DNA from: Diphasiastrum complanatum
Taxonomy: Eukaryota > Streptophyta > Lycopodiopsida > Lycopodiales > Lycopodiaceae
Assembly (NCBI GenBank): GCA_029204225.1
Contig: CM055098.1
Span: 16,665,775 to 16,729,774, forward strand
Direction of reading: 5' to 3'
DNA length: 64,000 nucleotides
In this document: positions 59,516 to 64,000 of the stretch, in pieces
Layout: each line of letters opens with the position of its first letter
Position numbering within the stretch: position 1 is the first letter of the stretch
Notes under the pieces: model-generated
Databases searched by the model: none
What the model was told of the DNA's origin: nothing
Seen by the model: only the letters and a program-made list of their open reading frames with translations
Made by a program: the position numbers and the translations under genes

Positions 59516-59899
59516 TTTTACTTAAAACATTAGAGGAGTTCTCAGGATAAAAAATGCACAGATTTGAAATCTACGTAACGTAGTTCAAATTAACTAAAAA
59601 ATAAAAATGCAATATAGAAAACTTTGAAATTTGTGTCTGGGCAGCATGGACGTATCCCATTGGTTTCTTTTTCTTGCCCGACACGTGCTAATCTGCCCGA
59701 CGTCAATATCTCAAGTTAAATTTACTTTACTATGCTGGTTAGTATAATGAAATTTTCTAACTATACTAGTTACAATTATAGAAATATAGTATGTACAGTT
59801 ACATAAATTATGGTATACGCAGTAAATGTGACTATGTTGGCATTCACATTACATTAAATGTGATACGAAAAATTAAAATCAAGTAACATATCAGAGAGA
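59516..59899. other. no gene seen; upstream of the plus-strand gene
   Basis: AT-rich. Marks the edge of gypsy J. Contains short TATA-like runs (TATAGAAATATAG near 59780), none decisive. Confidence 0.5.
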
Positions 59900-59910
59900 T
59901 TTTTGGCGCC
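59900..59910 (+). promoter_or_regulatory. E2F-like site just before the ATG
   Basis: TTTTTGGCGCC. TTTGGCGC (59902-59909) fits TTTSSCGC, the E2F consensus, 19 bases before the ATG at 59929. The same letters also begin Athila-type primer sites (compare 37699-37715), but the bases after GCGCC do not continue that motif. Confidence 0.45.
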
Positions 59911-59928
59911 CAAGATTTGAAAATAGCA

Positions 59929-61272
59929 ATGGCGAGGAGACCCAGATCTACAATCGATTCTGTGTTTTTTTACAATAAGAAAGATAAAGCTGATAACTGG
60001 AAGCCAATAAAATATACGAAGAACTCATGGGTATTGCTGCATCCATCATCAAAGGGCAATTTTCGACAAAAGAAAAGAGCAAAAATGACTTACAAATCTT
60101 ATTGGAAAGCAAAAAATTTGGAGTTTGAGACTACCCCGGGAGGTCAATCGATATCAGAAGTCTTAGTGCAACATGTATATATGCATTCAGAAATCAAAGT
60201 ACATGATATCAATCCTCATGATCATCAAAAATGTAATTGTAAGTATATTAAAACATATACACTCTACAACAATCATAGGTAATTTCCTTTATTGATGCTC
60301 TTCAGATTATGATTTAAATGCTTCAACGTTTTTTTTTCTTTCAGATCTATATCCATCATGCATAAGTGAATGGGAGCCCGCACAATCACTTGCAGGAATC
60401 TTAGACATGATTCACTCTGATGTTGGAAAGCTACAATACAAAGGAAGAAGTCCAAAGGAACTTGCAGATTGTGGTATCTATTTTTATGAATCTTTATATA
60501 CGCCACAAACAGATGGAGGTTTTGGCAAGCTTGAAGCAATTCCATTGCCTAGTTTTCAAAGTGATAAGTGGCCTACTCTTGACAGCATTGTTTCTGAATC
60601 CTTGAGATGCAAGCTACTCATTGATATTAAAAATGCTATGAAGATAAGCACAGGCTCCAAAATTGTTCACCTAAGTTGGTTTATCTCATTGCTAGTGTTC
60701 GTAGGACACCAACTTTATTTGTTTACAAGAATTTATCAGATGAGACTTTGTTAGATCTCATGGATCAAGGCTGGGATAGTAAAACAAATAATGACATAGA
60801 ATGCAGGATTAAAAAGTCCTCAATGATCTTCCGTTATTATATTGAAAAGCAAATGCTCAATCTCACATTTAGCTACCAGAGATTCAAGAAAATTGAAGGT
60901 ACATGGCTACCACTGGATCAAGACTTTGAACTAAATGGTCACACAAACCGAATGGAGATAAGCATTATTTACAATGAGGAATATTTGACTATGGTTGAGG
61001 TGGAAGACCACTGGAAGCTTGATTTTATCAGAATAGAGCTCATGCTATTACAAACCAATCTACCAGCATATTTCAGATTTATCATCAACGGAAGACTCGT
61101 AAGTACTTTATGTTTATTGTCATTTCAAAATAGAACAAAATAATAGAAAATGTCATTATTTACAATTGCACATTCACTAATATTTGCCATGTCACAGATG
61201 CGAAAAAGACAAGAGCTGATAACGTGCTGCAAAGATCTACCTACAACAATCACCATTGTGGGAGAACAATAG
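59929..61272 (+). CDS. uncharacterised intron-containing gene (one frameshift)
   Basis: I do not recognise this protein. Proposed exons: 59929-60238 (MARRPRSTID...), 60345-61098 and 61198-61272, with donors TT/GTAAGT and CTC/GTAAGT and acceptors TTTCAG and CACAG; the phase agrees across both introns. The exon 1-2 protein is basic, then hydrophilic (SEVLVQHVYMHSEIKVHD; GGFGKLEAIPLPSFQ). Near 60655-60680 the phase changes once: the continuation reads KLVYLIASVRRTPTLFVYKN and runs to 61098, then MRKRQELITC to a stop at 61270-61272. Polyadenylation-like AATAAA at 61278 and 61319. It converges with the histone-protease gene, leaving about 180 bp between the stops. The frameshift makes it a recent pseudogene or reflects a sequence error. 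It may be the 5' part or a fragment of a larger gene family. Confidence 0.65.
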
Positions 61273-61452
61273 TTTCAAATAAACTTTAGTAAAAATCTGT
61301 GTATACACCCTTTCATTCAATAAATGAAAGCCCAAGTTGGACATCTGTACATGTATTTTGTGCTCCCAAATTCATAAACTCGAGCAGCATTTAATATATC
61401 AATGTATATTTTTCTATGAAGTCTATACATGTATTTTTGTTCTATGCTGATC

Positions 61453-63182
61453 TTAATTTAGTACAACTACATCATCCTTTGCACCATCATCAATCACGGG
61501 AGGCTGAAGCCTTGCCCGAGCCAGTATACTCAGGATAATTTCTTGTCTAAATCTGTACACCTGGCTTGATGTGTACTCAAGAAGTGTAAACTGCAAAATA
61601 GAACATTCATGTATTAGTAATGGCCAATAACATCACCAGAATAGAAAATTAATCATGATTCCAAAATAAGAATAAACAGAATTTATTACCTTAGAAATAT
61701 CGACATCTTGTTGAAGGATGAACCACTCAAAAAACAGCTTGGCATTGTACGGTGTGTACCACCCACAGTTGAATGAATCATATTGCTGGGGTGACTGCAA
61801 AATAATTCAGCACACAAGAAATCAATTATGAAACAGAATGAATTAGACTTAAAATATTTCATTAGAATATTGATTTCAAAATGCTATTAAGAAAGAAGAG
61901 TTTACTTCCAAGCTAACGATCTGCCAGTCTACGGAATGGGCAACGTCTGTAGGAATATATTTACTTAGATATGGAATGAATATATCTACATCCTTATGTG
62001 TATTTCTCGCCGAATTCATCTTGACACAAGAACATTTAATAATATTATTTATAGATCTCTTAATAGAGATCAGGTTTAAACTCCAGTGGTCACTGCAAAA
62101 TAAGATTGAAAGTACTTTAGCAGCAATTCTGAGAACTATTTAAATTGAAAATGTCAATGCTAATGCATAAAACAGGAAGAAGCACTTAATATATCTTACT
62201 TGGTATGATAAAGAATGACTAGATACTTTGTTGCTGGTGTGAATCCACTTGTCAGACACTGTGACAATGTGTCATTATTCTCCTTGAAAGCCTGGAGCAA
62301 AAAGTTATTCAGCACCAGCAACTTGTTTGATGAATCTCTTGCAATGTCAAATTGCAAGAGTGTGAGTCCGGACTCTATCACAGGATCACTGATAGAAGCC
62401 TGTCTGTCTTTGAGATCCAGACAATCTAGAACTCTAAAATTAATACTAAAATCAAGTTCTTTTAGTCTAAAACAAAAAGGAGTACCAATTGTATCTATAG
62501 CATCCGATATGTCTTTCTCAAATTTAAGATAATCATTCGAATCTATATATGTATAGAAATTGGGAGGAGGAGGAGGTGGTGGAAGTGTACTATCTACAAC
62601 AATATTAGGAGTATCCAGAATAGAGGTAGCTATATTTACAGCATTATCAACAGCAACATTATCTACAATGGATTCTGGGATAGGCTTCACTTTCTTAGGA
62701 GCACGCTTGGGGGCTGTCTGCTTCCTAGGACGCTTCGTAGGAAGATGAGTCCTATCTACAGGAGTTGGTCTAGGAGCAGCAGATTGAGATACATGTAACC
62801 TACAGTACCTATCCCTCATTCTGATCAGAAGCTGAAAATCCTTGGGCATTATGGTAACCCTCTTGGTATGAATGGCAAGCAAAAAAGAATCCTAAGAAAA
62901 AAGGCTAATATAATCTTCAGTAGCCTCCTGAAGGCACTGAAGAGCACTCGGTGTGAATCTAACGTGCTGTCCGAGATCATTTCTTGTTATAGTCCGGACA
63001 ACACGGTAGAATGGAGCTCTCGGGATCAACATTGTTGTTGACCTCTGATACTTGTGTATCTCAGAGAGCCACCTGCTGCGGTTGCGCGTTCTAGGCCTAG
63101 CAGGGGGTGTGATGGCAACCGCAGGAGATGAGGATGAGCCAGGAGAGAAGAAGTCTCTCCTTTTCTGCTTTCTCCTATCCAT
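61453..63182 (-). CDS. H3/CENH3-like histone fold fused to Ulp1-type cysteine protease
   Basis: Four exons on the minus strand: 63182-62200, 62092-61906, 61794-61690, 61590-61453. Donors GTAAGA, GTAAAC, GTAATA; acceptors all TTTTGCAG or ATTTTGCAG; phase consistent; 470 codons. Residues 1-35 form a basic tail. About 36-128 is a histone fold: LSEIHKYQRSTTMLIPRAPF, VRFTPSALQCLQEATEDY, LAIHTKRVTIMPKDFQL. Loop 1 is one residue longer than in canonical H3, and LIP, V-V-R-T-I-T and KDFQL resemble CENH3. A TAG replaces residue 97. Residues 130-200 are a Lys/Arg/Pro linker, then seven prolines. 255-440 is a Ulp1/C48 protease: VLNNFLLQAF, NDHW (His330), MNSA in the usual Asp position, PQQYDSFNCG (Gln394, Cys400). 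Ulp1 proteins cleave SUMO-like conjugates; the substrate here is unknown. I know of no such fusion. Confidence 0.85.
62892..62894 (-). other. in-frame TAG inside the histone fold
   Basis: The codon lies between L-F-S and D-S-F-L-L-A-I-H, with no gap in the alignment to H3/CENH3 on either side. It is a point nonsense change rather than an indel. The upstream sequence CCTTTTTTCTTAG resembles a splice acceptor, but no suitable donor lies upstream and the fold needs these codons. Confidence 0.9.
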
Positions 63183-63538
63183 GGGCGTGAACTATGTGAT
63201 AGCAGACTTGTGCGTGAAGGTTAGGATGAGAAGGAAGGAATGATAAAGAACTCGCAGAGGACCGCTATGTACGGACAGAATGTATGGTATATCGGACCTA
63301 TGCGAGCCGATTATCAGAGAGAACGATTAGATTTGAGGAAAGATGCACAAGTGCCATATGGGGTGACACGTAGGAAGAGGTATCGGACCTGTGCGCATGG
63401 AAGGTAGTAGGAGGAATTTTGATCGGGAAGGGCACGCACAAATGCGATATGCAGAGCGAAAAAAAAAAAGTGAAAAAAAATTCATCGAAATTTGTGATTT
63501 TATATCAGGGTTCGCGCGTGCGAAAGAACGTCTTGTCA
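63183..63538. other. 5' flank of the fusion gene
   Basis: No gene. Contains a purine-rich stretch and A-run at 63461-63480. No clear TATA box in minus orientation. Confidence 0.4.
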
Positions 63539-63774
63539 CACGTGTGAAAGTTGTACAGACAAAGGCGAGTGCGACACGTGTCACTCTGTCACACTACATG
63601 TGTGGGATTTGTACGACCGAATGCGAAAGCGACACGTGTTTATAAGCACTCAAATGAACACGCGACACGTGTCTAGGTGTCATTTCACACGTGTGCAGGT
63701 GTCATCTCACACGTGTCTGCGCCTGTTGTCGAATTGAAAGTAGACACGTGTCATAAGTCCGTTGACCGCACGTG
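63539..63774. promoter_or_regulatory. eight CACGTG (G-box/ABRE-like) sites in 236 bp
   Basis: CACGTG at 63539, 63575, 63633, 63666, 63688, 63710, 63745 and 63769, most within a longer ACACGTGT palindrome. Part is a direct repeat (GGTGTCAT, two bases, CACACGTGTG). G-box cores are bound by bZIP and bHLH factors, and ACGTG is the ABA-response core. The cluster lies about 360-590 bp upstream of the fusion gene and about 10 bp before a plus-oriented TATA-like TATAAAT at 63786, so it could serve either side. Confidence 0.7.
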
Positions 63775-63783
63775 CAAAAATTT

Positions 63784-64000
63784 AGTATAAATGACACGGA
63801 AACCGAATAATTTTTTATCTTTTGCGTTCTCGAAATTCGCAACATATCGCTTTTGTGCGCGCTCATTTCTGTCCATTTGCTTGCAAGTATACCTACTCGC
63901 GCACAAGTGTGATATTCTATATCTGTTTGCCATACATATCCATCTTCTGCGCCATTTTGATTGTTAGTTTTGGTTCAGTACTCCCGCGCGCACAAGTGCG
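63784..64000 (+). promoter_or_regulatory. possible core promoter of a gene beyond the window
   Basis: AGTATAAATGACACG at 63784 is TATA-like and follows the G-box cluster. Downstream, CGCGCACAAGTG(T/C)G appears twice (63899 and 63987). No ORF of note is visible before the window ends. Confidence 0.3.

Noticed and set aside
59900-59915. Primer binding site of an Athila-type element
   Set aside because: Only TTTTGGCGCC matches; the following bases (CAAGATTTG) do not continue the primer motif and an intron-bearing gene starts 14 bases later.
62880-62910. Reading the TAG in the histone fold as part of an intron (acceptor-like TTTTTTCTTAG)
   Set aside because: No suitable donor lies upstream and the histone alignment is continuous on both sides with no extra residues.

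Overview
This is a stretch of plant nuclear DNA: AT-rich, gene-poor and dominated by nested LTR retrotransposons. Plant hallmarks are Ty1/copia elements primed by initiator tRNA-Met (TGGTATCAGAGC-type primer sites), UBN2-type copia Gag, Ty3/gypsy pol fragments of Athila/Tat character, a CACTA DUF4218-like relic, and short GT-AG introns in the only two intron-bearing genes. The species cannot be named from sequence. The density of nested insertions suggests a large genome, possibly a pericentromeric setting.

Layout: 1-2292 is a broken gypsy pol (A, +), followed by a 24-25 bp minisatellite and the C-terminal half of an accessory ORF (3747-4502). 4.9-11.8 kb is mostly non-coding, with a CACTA relic and a 448 bp tandem duplication. 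11818-17620 is a degraded copia (B, -). 18.9-24.0 kb is a GATA-rich degenerate repeat field with a (TC)n tract and a copia gag-protease fragment (C, -). 25.0-37.7 kb holds a gypsy relic (D, -) split by a very young copia (E, -, 29032-35461, 655 bp LTRs differing at one site, GTAAT target duplication). 38.1-38.9 kb is a gypsy integrase fragment (G, -) split by a solo copia LTR. About 38.9-47.7 kb is a chimeric copia (H, +) with two integrase/RT units and a nested gag-only element (40492-42256, ACATG duplication). 47.7-49.4 kb is a copia gag fragment (I, -). 49.4-59.5 kb is a gypsy element (J, -) reading gag, protease, RT, RNase H, integrase, spacer, accessory ORF, polypurine tract, 3' LTR.

59.9-63.2 kb is different: two convergent intron-containing genes. 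The plus-strand gene (59929-61272) is of unknown function and has an E2F-like motif just before its ATG. The minus-strand gene (63182-61453, four exons) encodes an H3/CENH3-like histone fold joined through a basic and proline-rich linker to a Ulp1-type (C48) cysteine protease with recognisable His, Gln and Cys. One in-frame TAG lies inside the histone fold. Eight CACGTG palindromes lie upstream of it. This fusion is the most interesting object in the window.

A second theme is an accessory ORF downstream of pol, in the same orientation, at three separate gypsy relics (A, D, J). It has an N-terminal domain, a coiled coil and a C-terminal domain. In J it lies between pol and the 3' LTR and so belongs to the element.
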